Shown here one piece after another: positions 1-8,052 of a stretch of 64,000 bases of DNA. Source of the stretch: Yoonia sp. BS5-3 (GTDB lineage Bacteria > Pseudomonadota > Alphaproteobacteria > Rhodobacterales > Rhodobacteraceae); the NCBI RefSeq assembly GCF_038069655.2, contig NZ_CP150951.2:2196001-2260000 (forward strand), written 5' to 3'. The notes beneath the pieces are model-generated. The model worked only from the letters and a program-made list of their open reading frames with translations. It ran no database searches and was not told where the DNA came from. Numbering within the stretch: position 1 is the first letter of the stretch; the number at the start of each line of letters is the position of its first letter. The translations under genes were made by a program, and so were the position numbers.

Positions 1-1
1 T

Positions 2-2074
2 CAGGCGATAGAGTCGGGCAGCGATTACTTCGCCGAAGTCTATGGCATAAACTTCAACACAATGTCTGGTACCTTTGACAATAGCGGCACAATCAGCGCT
101 GCGGTCTTTGGTGAGGCTGAAAGCGCCGAAGCCACTGGCTTGCGTGTTGGCTCGGATTTATCGCAGCGTCTCGAGAATAGCGGCATGATCACGGCCTTCG
201 CTGCGGCGACGTCGTCTGTTAGTGCCATCGGTCTTGATCTTGACGGTATTTCGGGCGAATTTTTGAACAGTGGCACCATCAGCGTATCATCTGTCGCTGA
301 ATCCGGTGAGGCCTATGGTTATGGCCTCTATTCAGCCGGTGATGTTTCTGGAAGCCTGACCAATAGCGGCACTGTGGCGGCCAGTGCAGATGCTGAGTCT
401 TATGCGACAATCTATGGTATCTATCTGAGTTCGGGCGTTTCTGGTGAATTGACCAATAGTGGCACGATTACCGCATTTGGTGTTAGCCAATACAGCACGG
501 CCGAGGCTGTTGGGGTCAGTGCCATAGGTACGTCGGCCGGTGTCATCAGTAATACGGGCACGATTGCGGCAGCGGCCACCAATTCCGGGTCTAGTGAGGT
601 CGGGCTGTATGCAGTTGGTGCCAATGTCTCGCATTTAGATACGGATGGAAGTTTCGAGAATTCCGGCATCATATCTGCGGCAACCGACAATGTCGGTTCG
701 TCAAGCTATGCGTCTGCCTATGGTGTTTATGTCGGCGACCTTGATGGCACCTTCTCAAACACCGGTACGATCAGCGCGACGGTCAATGGTGTTACCAATA
801 CAAGCAGCGCCGCCGTCTATGGACTTTATGTCGGCACATTCGATGGTGAGATCACGAACGCCGGCACCATTTCGGTGAGCGGTGACGCACAGGATGCCTA
901 TGCGATCTACCTTGGCGGCGGCACGGGTACGCTGAACCTGTCTACTGACGATGATATAACTGGTACCATCTCAGTTGCTGAGCATGATGTTAATCTGGTT
1001 GCAGATGACAGCAGCACGGTCTTTGTGTTTGAAGATCGCGACACTGCTACGGGTGTCTTTGATGCAAGCGTGACCAACGACACCGTCGCCTGGTTTGTCG
1101 AAGACGAGGGCGGTACCGCCCCAATCTATGCCGCTGTCGCAGCCGCCGATATTCAACTGAATAATGGTTCCTTGGCTGGAATTGGCGCCCTTGCGGATGG
1201 GCTTAGCGCAGGCCTGCCGACAGGTTCGGCGCCTGAGGCGAGCCGCGGTCATCTGTCCTTTGATGAGGGCACGCCCGGGTTCCGCCCGTTTGTGTCGGCC
1301 AATATTTCAACCACAGAATATGATGGCGTTGATCAGGCGAACGCCGCTGAAGCGACTATCTTTGACGGCACTTTTGGCTATGCGGGGCAGTTGGCCTCTG
1401 GCCTGGGTGTATCGGTTGGGGCGGGCGTTTTTTCGGTTGATGGTTCCTCGGGCCCGAATGACTATACCAGCAATGGTTTCTTCGGTGGTGTGACACTGGG
1501 ACAAGACGTCGGCGGCTTTGTATTGGAGGGCGGCGTTGGGTTCGGTGCGATCGGGACTGAGAATGCCCGTGGTATAGATGGTAGCGATGACGCGGAAGCC
1601 ACGATTGATAGTCTTTTCACCACCGTCCATGCCGGGTTGTCCCGTGGTTTTGCCATGGATAACGGCCTATCCGTTACCGGTTTTGGTCAGGTCCGACATA
1701 CCAGCCTGGCGGTAGACGAATATGAAGAGAGCGGCTCGATCGCGGATGCAACGGTTGACGACTACACAACTGCCACCACCGAGCTGAAACTTGGTTTGGA
1801 GGGCGCCTATGCCGTTGGTGAAACAGGCACAGTCACTGGCGCCGTAACATACACATCGCGCGTTGCGGGCGGCGATGACGATATTGACGTCACCGTTTTC
1901 GGTGCGACGGAGCTCCTTGCTTCGACTGCAGCGGATTATTCCGGCGCAGGTGCCGAGATCGGCTATGAAATGGCGTTCGGCACGGGTGGTTTCCTGAATA
2001 TCGGTCTTAGCCAAGAATTTGGTGATGGGGCGACCGGTCCGACGGCCGCTGCCGGTATATCTTGGTCGTTCTGA
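2..2074 (+). CDS. Autotransporter, 3' part of gene
   Basis: The reading frame is open from the first bases of the window, so the start lies upstream. The visible 690 residues divide into a passenger part (about residues 1-400) and a C-terminal beta-barrel (about 415-690). The passenger carries about nine copies of a short motif of the form [T/S/E][F/L/I]xNSGTIxA spaced 30-40 residues apart, as in large pertactin/haemagglutinin-like adhesins with beta-helix rungs. The barrel shows alternating polar and hydrophobic strands rich in Gly and aromatics and ends in ISWSF, the terminal Phe expected for BAM-dependent outer membrane insertion. A surface-exposed adhesin is likely. The ligand cannot be read from sequence. 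Two hairpins follow the stop. Confidence 0.85.
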   Translation, partial: QAIESGSDYFAEVYGINFNTMSGTFDNSGTISAAVFGEAESAEATGLRVGSDLSQRLENSGMITAFAAATSSVSAIGLDLDGISGEFLNSGTISVSSVAESGEAYGYGLYSAGDVSGSLTNSGTVAASADAESYATIYGIYLSSGVSGELTNSGTITAFGVSQYSTAEAVGVSAIGTSAGVISNTGTIAAAATNSGSSEVGLYAVGANVSHLDTDGSFENSGIISAATDNVGSSSYASAYGVYVGDLDGTFSNTGTISATVNGVTNTSSAAVYGLYVGTFDGEITNAGTISVSGDAQDAYAIYLGGGTGTLNLSTDDDITGTISVAEHDVNLVADDSSTVFVFEDRDTATGVFDASVTNDTVAWFVEDEGGTAPIYAAVAAADIQLNNGSLAGIGALADGLSAGLPTGSAPEASRGHLSFDEGTPGFRPFVSANISTTEYDGVDQANAAEATIFDGTFGYAGQLASGLGVSVGAGVFSVDGSSGPNDYTSNGFFGGVTLGQDVGGFVLEGGVGFGAIGTENARGIDGSDDAEATIDSLFTTVHAGLSRGFAMDNGLSVTGFGQVRHTSLAVDEYEESGSIADATVDDYTTATTELKLGLEGAYAVGETGTVTGAVTYTSRVAGGDDDIDVTVFGATELLASTAADYSGAGAEIGYEMAFGTGGFLNIGLSQEFGDGATGPTAAAGISWSF

Positions 2075-2097
2075 TCGCGACACGTATTTTGCGTTAA

Positions 2098-2178
2098 GCC
2101 CCATCTTGCCGAGGTTGATGGGGCCTGACCGTAGGCGACGAAATACTGGGTTTCTCTGATTGAGTTGCCCAGTATTTT
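2098..2178 (+). terminator. Tandem hairpins after autotransporter
   Basis: GCCCCATC (2098-2105) pairs with GATGGGGC (2117-2124). A second perfect stem, AAATACTGGG (2141-2150) with CCCAGTATTT (2168-2177), is followed by one more T and then AA. The second hairpin resembles a factor-independent terminator with a short U tract. Together they separate the autotransporter from the next gene. Confidence 0.55.
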
Positions 2179-2221
2179 AACCTTTCGTAAGCACTTTTCG
2201 CGTCCATTGCAGATTATGGGA

Positions 2222-2524
2222 ATGAAAGATCATATGATGTCCAGACTGCTGCCGTTATGTCTGGTTTGTCTTCAGACGGGACCAATTGCGGCCCAGCAGC
2301 TACCTGATCCGGTTGCTCTTGCCGAGGCACAGGGTGTTTGTGTCCCCTTTGGTGTCGCGTCGGCCCGATTTGATGACGCTGGGGTTCTCCGTGTGACTTG
2401 CGCAGATGATGCGACGGCCTTCGTTCCTATTTTGGGTGGTTTGGCACCATTGCTGGGTGCAGGCGGTGTTGCGGCGATTGCTGCGGCGATTGCGGGCGGC
2501 AATAGTACCCCCGACACACAATAA
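2222..2524 (+). CDS. Small secreted protein, unknown function
   Basis: About 100 residues. The N-terminus reads as a signal peptide (hydrophobic LLPLCLVCL, then Ala-Ala before QQ), giving a mature protein of roughly 75 residues with two Cys that could form a disulfide. The C-terminal third is a Gly/Ala-rich hydrophobic stretch (ILGGLAPLLGAGGVAAIAAA) that could be a membrane or aggregation-prone segment. In-frame ATGs at 2216, 2222, 2234 and 2237 make the exact start uncertain; 2234 would also leave a good signal peptide. Its stop codon abuts the stop of the convergent gene with no gap. I do not recognise the family. Confidence 0.5.
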   Translation: MKDHMMSRLLPLCLVCLQTGPIAAQQLPDPVALAEAQGVCVPFGVASARFDDAGVLRVTCADDATAFVPILGGLAPLLGAGGVAAIAAAIAGGNSTPDTQ

Positions 2525-3004
2525 CTATCCGTCAGGATTTCCAGAGCAGGCCTGGTACCCCAGCGCGATCAGGGATGCCCCGCTGATCCGATAATAGCCG
2601 GAAATTCGGTGCCGTGCTTCTGACAGGAACCAGTCCCGCAAAGGTGCATTGTAATGTCCCGCCATGACGGCTGACCAATGTTCGAAGCGGTCGGGGGGCA
2701 GTGCCCGTCCGCGTTGGCTGGGCCCATGGAACCCAAAGATCGTTTCGGGATCAACGCAGACCTGTTCCGCTCCCAGATACATCGTGCAGGACGAGTAGCA
2801 AATCCGCCCCCGCAGCTGGACCTGGATATCGCGCGCGTTCAAGTCGCTGATTTCGCGTGCGCGCGCGCCGATCAACCCGCCGCGGTCATTTTGCACAATA
2901 AGTGCCGCTTGGCTTTGCGCCGAGGCCACTGACCCGGCCGCACCAAGGGCCATGGTAAGCCCAATCGCGCAGGCGAACACGCCCCGCATCCGATCTACTA
3001 TCAT
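2525..3004 (-). CDS. Periplasmic COG3904/ClpP-like protein
   Basis: 159 residues with a cleavable signal peptide (hydrophobic core, then ASAQS around residue 29). The mature part has a GGLIGARAREI segment, the pair RICYSSCTMYLGA, and FGFHGPSQ. This is the layout of the ClpP/crotonase-fold COG3904-type proteins, where a Ser in the SSC segment and the His of GFH sit where ClpP has its nucleophile and histidine; the flanking Cys may form a disulfide. The gene at 49836-50489 has the same plan. Catalysis is not proven and the substrate is unknown. The start is supported by GGGTGAG upstream. A perfect 18-bp palindrome lies 15 bp before the start codon. Confidence 0.7.
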   Translation of the reverse strand: MIVDRMRGVFACAIGLTMALGAAGSVASAQSQAALIVQNDRGGLIGARAREISDLNARDIQVQLRGRICYSSCTMYLGAEQVCVDPETIFGFHGPSQRGRALPPDRFEHWSAVMAGHYNAPLRDWFLSEARHRISGYYRISGASLIALGYQACSGNPDG

Positions 3005-3018
3005 ATCTCACCCTTCAC

Positions 3019-3036
3019 ATCGCAGCATGCTGCGAT
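3019..3036. promoter_or_regulatory. 18-bp perfect palindrome in gene leader
   Basis: ATCGCAGCATGCTGCGAT is its own reverse complement. It lies 15-32 bp upstream of the start codon of the leftward gene, just before its ribosome binding site. It may be an operator, or a leader hairpin that affects translation. Confidence 0.5.
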
Positions 3037-3213
3037 TCCCACGGAAGCGATTCACACCTCATCTTGTTAACAAGGTGTTGCGTGTAGAGCTTAACACATT
3101 TTCATCTAAAATTGTAACTTATGATTGCCCACACGTATGACGTGTTATTCTTAACGGAAGCTACTGATTTATTTGTGTAAATGTTATTTGTTCTGGATTT
3201 GTCCGGGCGCCGA

Positions 3214-3230
3214 TTAAGCACTCTTTAACC
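3214..3230 (+). promoter_or_regulatory. CtrA-type binding site
   Basis: TTAAGCACTCTTTAACC matches the full alphaproteobacterial CtrA consensus TTAA-N7-TTAAC exactly and points at the sugar transferase gene whose start is 79 bp downstream. In Rhodobacterales CtrA controls motility and GTA-associated functions. A second box of the same form is at 10874-10891. Binding is inferred from sequence alone. Confidence 0.6.
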
Positions 3231-3308
3231 GGCAAATTTGAGTCTTGTTAACTACGATGCGGCGGCCTTTCGCCCTTCGCAGACTGGGTTAAAGGGACGA
3301 GTGCGACG

Positions 3309-3974
3309 ATGTTTGATTTTCAAAATGACGCGACAGATGACGTATATCTACAGCAGGTTGATTTCGGTCAGACCGTGCCCTTTTCGCCGCCTGACATCGG
3401 TTTGCCAAAACGTATCTTTGATTATGCGCTGGCGCTTTGCTTGCTGGTTCCGCTGGTCGCCTTTGCTGCGCTGCTGCTGATCCTGAACCCATTTATGAAT
3501 GCAGGCCCGTTGATGTTCTGTCAGCAACGGATGGGCCATCATTGCAAACCTTTCACGGCTTTGAAATTCAGGTCCATGTTGCCGGCAGATCCCGCTGCGC
3601 GCGGTGCCTTTGATGCTTTGGAAACCGACCGTATCACTGCTTTGGGTCGGTTGATCCGCCGCAGCCGTATTGATGAGCTTCCGCAAATACTGAACGTTCT
3701 ACGCGGAGAGATGAGTCTGATCGGCCCGCGCCCTGACAGCTATGACCACGCCTGCGTTTATCTGCGTGAGATCCCGGGTTATGCGGCGCGCCATCAAGTC
3801 ATGCCCGGGATTAGTGGTTTTGCCCAAACCGAGGTTGGTTATGTCGATGGTCTTGAGGGCGTAAAGCGCAAGGTTGCTGCGGATAACTACTACATTGCCA
3901 ATGCTTCATTCTGGTTTGATCTGTGGATCACCTGGCGCACCGTTTATGTCGTGTTGGCGCGCCGCGGCGCCTGA
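3309..3974 (+). CDS. Undecaprenyl-phosphate sugar phosphotransferase, ExoY-like
   Basis: 221 residues. The protein should transfer a sugar-1-phosphate from a UDP-sugar to undecaprenyl phosphate at the inner membrane, the first step of exopolysaccharide or capsule assembly. It has one hydrophobic anchor at about residues 36-60, then the bacterial sugar transferase core: QQRMG, LKFRSM, the basic IRRSRIDELPQ motif, and LRGEMSLIGPRP. The length fits ExoY-type short enzymes without the extra N-terminal membrane domain. It is preceded by an AT-rich region with a CtrA box and is followed by the GTA spike gene pair. The sugar specificity cannot be told. Confidence 0.9.
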   Translation: MFDFQNDATDDVYLQQVDFGQTVPFSPPDIGLPKRIFDYALALCLLVPLVAFAALLLILNPFMNAGPLMFCQQRMGHHCKPFTALKFRSMLPADPAARGAFDALETDRITALGRLIRRSRIDELPQILNVLRGEMSLIGPRPDSYDHACVYLREIPGYAARHQVMPGISGFAQTEVGYVDGLEGVKRKVAADNYYIANASFWFDLWITWRTVYVVLARRGA

Positions 3975-4035
3975 CCTTTGCCCCGCTGTTGCGCCGCGCA
4001 CCGCACGCCCTACAAATGGGCTGGTAAGGTTGGCT

Positions 4036-4061
4036 GATTAGGTCTGTGTCTCATCCTAATC
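4036..4061 (+). promoter_or_regulatory. Hairpin before ghsA-like gene
   Basis: GATTAGG (4036-4042) pairs with CCTAATC (4055-4061) over a 12-nt loop. The GGAGAG ribosome binding site of the next gene begins 2 nt after the stem. It could modulate translation of the spike genes or be an mRNA processing structure. Confidence 0.35.
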
Positions 4062-4073
4062 CTGGAGAGACCA

Positions 4074-4331
4074 ATGCCTGATCCTTTTGAGACCGACTAT
4101 GTCAACCTCACCTCGCCTGCCGTATCCCAATATGCCATTTTGCCATCCGATACTGAGGACCTGCCGGTTCGTCCGCGGGCCATTTATGTGAACACCTCTG
4201 GTACGGCCGTTTTGAAAGACAGCGCGGGCGAGGTGGTCAGCTATGAAGTTGGTGCCGGTGCCATCCTAAGCTTTCGTGCAGACCGGGTTTTGGCTACCGG
4301 GACGACCGCCCAGCTGATTGCGTGGTACTAA
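4074..4331 (+). CDS. ghsA: GTA head-spike base protein, GhsA/Rcc01079-like
   Basis: 85 residues, starting with a clear GGAGAG ribosome binding site. Its features (an N-terminal DPFE acidic stretch, then RAIYVNTSGTAVLKD and a C-terminal beta-rich part ending LIAWY) match my recollection of the spike base family typified by Rcc01079 of Rhodobacter capsulatus, which anchors the head spike of the gene transfer agent. The position supports this: a much larger beta-rich putative spike fibre gene starts 3 nt after its stop, and an ExoY-like polysaccharide gene lies upstream. The call rests on memory of the family and on context, not on a search. A small structural protein of a phage remnant is the alternative. 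Confidence 0.65.
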   Translation: MPDPFETDYVNLTSPAVSQYAILPSDTEDLPVRPRAIYVNTSGTAVLKDSAGEVVSYEVGAGAILSFRADRVLATGTTAQLIAWY

Positions 4332-4334
4332 TTC

Positions 4335-5936
4335 ATGATCGGTCTGGACCTTTCCCTGGGCCAGCTGCAGCGGGGTGTGCCAACCCCGCAACCGCTGGCC
4401 TCTTTCTTTGAGCAAGGGCAGGGCGCGCATGTCGCGCTGGCCAATGGTGCAAATGGCAATCTGTCCGTCTGGACCGAACTTTCCCCAAACCACGCCGCTT
4501 GGATGCAGTTGGATAACGACGATCCCGCGACCCGTTTTTCATGGCGCGAAACACTGCTGATGGAGCTGCGCAATATATACCCCGTCGGCGCGTTGACTTT
4601 GTCGAGCGGTTGGTCGCAATTGCAGTCATCCGGTTCGGGCTTGTCGGGCAGCTATACGGGCAATCGGGCTGTCGCCACATCCTCGGTCACGGCATCTGCA
4701 AGTGTCACCGTTGACCGGGCAGCCCCCTATGATGTGTGGATCCACTACACCGCCCGCACCAGCGGCGGGTATTGCCGTGTTGATATCGACGGTGCCCAGA
4801 CCCTTGTGAACGAGATTGAGGATCCTGCGTCCCTTGGATTTAAGGCCTTTCCGACCTATTCTGACGTTGATTTGCAGCGCCGTCAGTCGATCAAGATCGC
4901 CAGTGGTTTGACCGGGAGCCATGATATCGTTTTGACCAATGGCGGTGCCGCATCCCCCGGTGGGAATGCCATCATGATTGAGGCCGTTGCGATTACTGGA
5001 TCGCTGGATGAGCCGCGTATCCTTCCACCGCTTTGGCAACCTGGCGTGACCTATGAGATGGGTGATGAGGTTCAGTTTGGCGGGCTTTTCTATTCTGCTC
5101 GCGCCAATGGTGTCAGCGGCAATGCCGGTCCGACCCATACTGGCGGGATCGCTTCTGATGGTGCTTTGGATTGGCGCGCCGACAATCGCCCGACTTATCC
5201 GAAATTTATTGCGATCGATTATGCGTCTGAACGCGAATATGCCATGCGCTTTACCCCGGATGTATCCGCCACTGAGCTGGGCGGTCAGACCCATGGCAAC
5301 GAGACGTTGCAAGCCCGCACTATTCAACTGGATGGCGCACCGTGGGTTCCTTCAACTGTTGGTAACGGGCTGAGCGTTGGCGCCCAGATTGCCATCACTG
5401 AGGATCTGACATGGCAGTTACAGACTGGTGAGGCCATTGGCGATTGCCAGCTGGTGCGCACGGTGACGCCGGGCCAAGTTTATCATGCGGTGAATGCAAC
5501 CGGCACCGGTACAGAAGTTGCCTTTGAGTGGTTCTATGCCGGGATGCTACCCATGGTCCGCTGGGATGGCGAAAGCGGTAGCACCGTGATCGATAGTCTG
5601 AGCGCGCCCAGCACAACGCCGGTTGCCTTGACCGACTACGCTGGAACCAGCCCGGCCAATATCGATTTCCCCGATGCCCAGCGCATCGGCCTGCTGGCAG
5701 ATCTGGCGCAGGGCGATTTGGTCTACGGGCTTGAGGCGGGTGCGCTGCCCGGAGCCAGCAACGTGGTTAACGACTTCGATACCTTTTTGCGTCCTAACTT
5801 GGATGCCAGCTCAGAGAGTGGCAGCCTCGATTGGAAAGCCAAGGCCTATATCACCGGGAGTGCGGATGGCGGTTTGAGTTTCGGCGCGGGTGACGCGTTG
5901 CGCTTTTACAGCCGGCACGTATTGAAGGTAACCTAG
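4335..5936 (+). CDS. ghsB: GTA head-spike fibre protein, GhsB/Rcc01080-like
   Basis: 533 residues, starting 3 nt after the ghsA-like stop and so probably translationally coupled. No signal peptide, as expected for a virion-like structural protein. Residues about 95-220 look like a jelly-roll carbohydrate-binding module (VWIHYTARTSGGYCRVDIDG, HDIVLTNGG). Residues about 235-290 resemble a short carbohydrate-binding type 5/12 module (WQPGVTYEMGDEVQFGGLFY). The C-terminal half is beta-rich. GTA head spikes are thought to bind the cell-surface polysaccharide that acts as receptor, which fits a position inside a polysaccharide locus. Not found here: capsid, portal or tail genes. The family call is from memory and context. 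Confidence 0.65.
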   Translation: MIGLDLSLGQLQRGVPTPQPLASFFEQGQGAHVALANGANGNLSVWTELSPNHAAWMQLDNDDPATRFSWRETLLMELRNIYPVGALTLSSGWSQLQSSGSGLSGSYTGNRAVATSSVTASASVTVDRAAPYDVWIHYTARTSGGYCRVDIDGAQTLVNEIEDPASLGFKAFPTYSDVDLQRRQSIKIASGLTGSHDIVLTNGGAASPGGNAIMIEAVAITGSLDEPRILPPLWQPGVTYEMGDEVQFGGLFYSARANGVSGNAGPTHTGGIASDGALDWRADNRPTYPKFIAIDYASEREYAMRFTPDVSATELGGQTHGNETLQARTIQLDGAPWVPSTVGNGLSVGAQIAITEDLTWQLQTGEAIGDCQLVRTVTPGQVYHAVNATGTGTEVAFEWFYAGMLPMVRWDGESGSTVIDSLSAPSTTPVALTDYAGTSPANIDFPDAQRIGLLADLAQGDLVYGLEAGALPGASNVVNDFDTFLRPNLDASSESGSLDWKAKAYITGSADGGLSFGAGDALRFYSRHVLKVT

Positions 5937-5977
5937 GCCGCTATGCGGACCAGCCTGCGCGTCTTTTGATGTGCAGG

Positions 5978-5993
5978 CCCCTGTTGGGGTTTT
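5978..5993 (+). terminator. Weak terminator after ghsB-like gene
   Basis: CCCC-tgtt-GGGG followed directly by TTTT, about 42 bp after the ghsB-like stop and about 30 bp before the yjbH-like start. The stem is short, so read-through is likely. Confidence 0.35.
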
Positions 5994-6024
5994 CGGCCTA
6001 GAACGGGCCAAAATTGGGATTGTG

Positions 6025-8052
6025 ATGCGCCGTTTGTTACTTATCGCATTGGGTTTGGTGTTGGTTGGCACGCTGGCCGCAGGTCAGGATACCCCCTTGC
6101 GATACAACAGTTATGGCGCGCCTGGCCTGATCGATATGCCTATTGCCAGCTCTGCCCCTGATGCAGAGCTGGCTTTTTCCGCCTCGACCTTTGCTGGTCA
6201 GACCCGCGCAACACTGACGTTTCAGGTGACCCCGCGCCTGTCCACCAGCCTGCGTTATGCCGCATTGCAAGATGTGCAGGCTGCGGGTGGGGCGTTTTAT
6301 GATCAGATATTGGATCGCAGTCTGGCTTTGCAATATCGCCTGGTTGATGAAGGTCGTCTGCGTCCGGCGCTGGCTATTGGTGTCTCTGATTTTGTTGGTA
6401 CTGGCATCTACGCGGGTGAGTATCTTGTTGCTAGCAAATCACTGCCCGGCGACCTTGCCGCGACGATGGGGTTGGGTTGGGGCCGTTTTGCTGGTGTTGG
6501 CGGTTTCGATAATCCGTTGGGGGCCAGCTTTGCCGATCGGCCGATGCGGGATTTTGGCGTCGGCGGCGCGCCCTCGCTTGATACGCTTTTTCGTGGTGAC
6601 GCTGCTATTTTCGGTGGGCTACGATGGGCTCCGGACCCCCGTTTTGATCTGGTGGTCGAGTATTCATCCGATGCTTACATTTACCAAGATGGTGTTGCGT
6701 TTACGCGCCGCAGCCCATGGAATGTCGGGCTAACCTACGCCCCGCGACCGGATCTGCGACTGTCAGCCTATTATCTTTATGGGTCAGAGATCGGCACGCA
6801 GCTAAGCTATGTAATCAACCCGCGTGCGCCGCCCTTTGGCACCGGTTTTGGGGCGCCTGTAATGCCGACTGTTCCCGCTGCGGATCTTTCTGCCGCCCTA
6901 GCCGCGGAAGGCATGGCCCTATCGTCTTTGCAGATGGAGGGTGAGCGCGCCTATGTGGCGGTTGCCAATACACGGTTTGCCCCTTCTGCGCAGGCCATTG
7001 GCCGCACGATGCGTGTTTTGGATCGGGAACTGCCGCCGTCTGTTCGTATTGTTCATATTTCTTTGGTCGAGAATGGTCTGGTCGGGCCCGCTGTGGTTCT
7101 TGATCGTGCCAGGTGGCAGGACAGCGTTTTCGCGGGTGATGGGGGCGCGGCTTTTGCCCGGTCGATTCGTTTTGCCCCGCCTGTTGCCGGTGTGCCGGTA
7201 CCACCCACCTCGCGTTTTTCATGGAACGTTGCCCCCTATCTGACGCCAAATTTGTTTGATCCCGATGATCCGCTGCGCGCCGATTTTGGTCTGGCGTTTG
7301 ACGGACGGTGGGCGTTGCGACGCGACGTCATTCTTGCGGGCACGTTGCGCCAAAAGCTTGCTGGAAATCTGGATGCGGCGACACGCATGTCAGATTCTGA
7401 ATTGCCGCATGTCCGCAGCGATTTTGCCCTATATGACCGGGAAGGCGATGCTGATATCGCCGATTTGACCCTAGCCTGGTACGGACAGCCCGGGCCAGAC
7501 CTGACCACCCGCCTGAGCTTTGGTCTGTTGGAGCCGATGTTCGCCGGTGTCTCGGCCGAGCTATTGTGGCGCCCGCCTGGGCAACATTGGGCCATGGGTG
7601 TTGAGGTCAATCAACTCATACAGCGCGATTATGACGGTGCGTTTGGGTTGCTTGACTATGAAGTCAGCAGTGGCCATGCCAGCCTTTATTGGGAAGACGC
7701 TGGCGGTTATGCGGCGCAGCTGGATTTGGGCCGCTATTTGGCCGGTGACTGGGGCGGCACGCTGACGCTGTCGCGCCGTTTTGCCAATGGTTGGAAGCTG
7801 GGCGTTTTTGCCACGCTGACGGATGTTCCTTTTGAAACGTTTGGTGAGGGTTCATTTGATAAGGGCGTCGTTCTAAATGTGCCGCTGAGCTGGATCAGCG
7901 GCCAGCCCCGCCGTGATGCGCTGGCGCGGACGATCCGACCTGTCACGCGCGATGGGGGCGCGCGCGTTCATGTTGAGGGCCGCCTTTATGAGCTGAGCCG
8001 CCCCCAGACAGCCCGCGTGATTGATGATACCTGGGGGATGTTCTGGCGATGA
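6025..8052 (+). CDS. yjbH: YjbH-type outer membrane polysaccharide protein
   Basis: 675 residues with an N-terminal signal peptide (RRLLLIALGLVLVG, cleavage near AAGQ). After it comes the YjbH hallmark segment around NSYGAPGLIDMP, then a long series of amphipathic strands typical of an outer membrane beta-barrel. YjbH (and its relative GfcD) is needed for exopolysaccharide or group 4 capsule production and is thought to act at the outer membrane. It overlaps the yjbF-like lipoprotein gene by 4 nt. The ATG at 6025 was chosen because it leaves a proper signal peptide; an upstream in-frame start at 5971 would add 18 residues that mask it. Confidence 0.85.
   Translation: MRRLLLIALGLVLVGTLAAGQDTPLRYNSYGAPGLIDMPIASSAPDAELAFSASTFAGQTRATLTFQVTPRLSTSLRYAALQDVQAAGGAFYDQILDRSLALQYRLVDEGRLRPALAIGVSDFVGTGIYAGEYLVASKSLPGDLAATMGLGWGRFAGVGGFDNPLGASFADRPMRDFGVGGAPSLDTLFRGDAAIFGGLRWAPDPRFDLVVEYSSDAYIYQDGVAFTRRSPWNVGLTYAPRPDLRLSAYYLYGSEIGTQLSYVINPRAPPFGTGFGAPVMPTVPAADLSAALAAEGMALSSLQMEGERAYVAVANTRFAPSAQAIGRTMRVLDRELPPSVRIVHISLVENGLVGPAVVLDRARWQDSVFAGDGGAAFARSIRFAPPVAGVPVPPTSRFSWNVAPYLTPNLFDPDDPLRADFGLAFDGRWALRRDVILAGTLRQKLAGNLDAATRMSDSELPHVRSDFALYDREGDADIADLTLAWYGQPGPDLTTRLSFGLLEPMFAGVSAELLWRPPGQHWAMGVEVNQLIQRDYDGAFGLLDYEVSSGHASLYWEDAGGYAAQLDLGRYLAGDWGGTLTLSRRFANGWKLGVFATLTDVPFETFGEGSFDKGVVLNVPLSWISGQPRRDALARTIRPVTRDGGARVHVEGRLYELSRPQTARVIDDTWGMFWR

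Larger units (their letters stand above)
3005..3308. promoter_or_regulatory. Divergent AT-rich promoter region
   Basis: This 304-bp gap is much richer in A+T than its surroundings and separates the leftward periplasmic protein gene from the rightward sugar transferase gene. It holds a perfect 18-bp palindrome (3019-3036), a perfect 12-bp palindrome CTTGTTAACAAG (3063-3074) and a CtrA-type box (3214-3230). No coding potential was seen in it. Confidence 0.6.

Noticed and set aside
2141-2178. Hairpin as a riboswitch for the small secreted protein
   Set aside because: The stem is simple, followed by T residues and close to the autotransporter stop; a terminator is the simpler reading.
3063-3074. 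CTTGTTAACAAG palindrome as a further CtrA site
   Set aside because: It has only a single TTAA core without the N7 spacing; it may be a binding site for another factor, but nothing ties it to one.
4626-5327. 233-codon minus-strand frame inside the ghsB-like gene
   Set aside because: Antisense to a supported gene, no recognisable domain.
4074-5936. Prophage remnant
   Set aside because: Only two structural-type genes, no integrase, capsid, portal or lysis genes nearby; spike genes of a gene transfer agent fit better.
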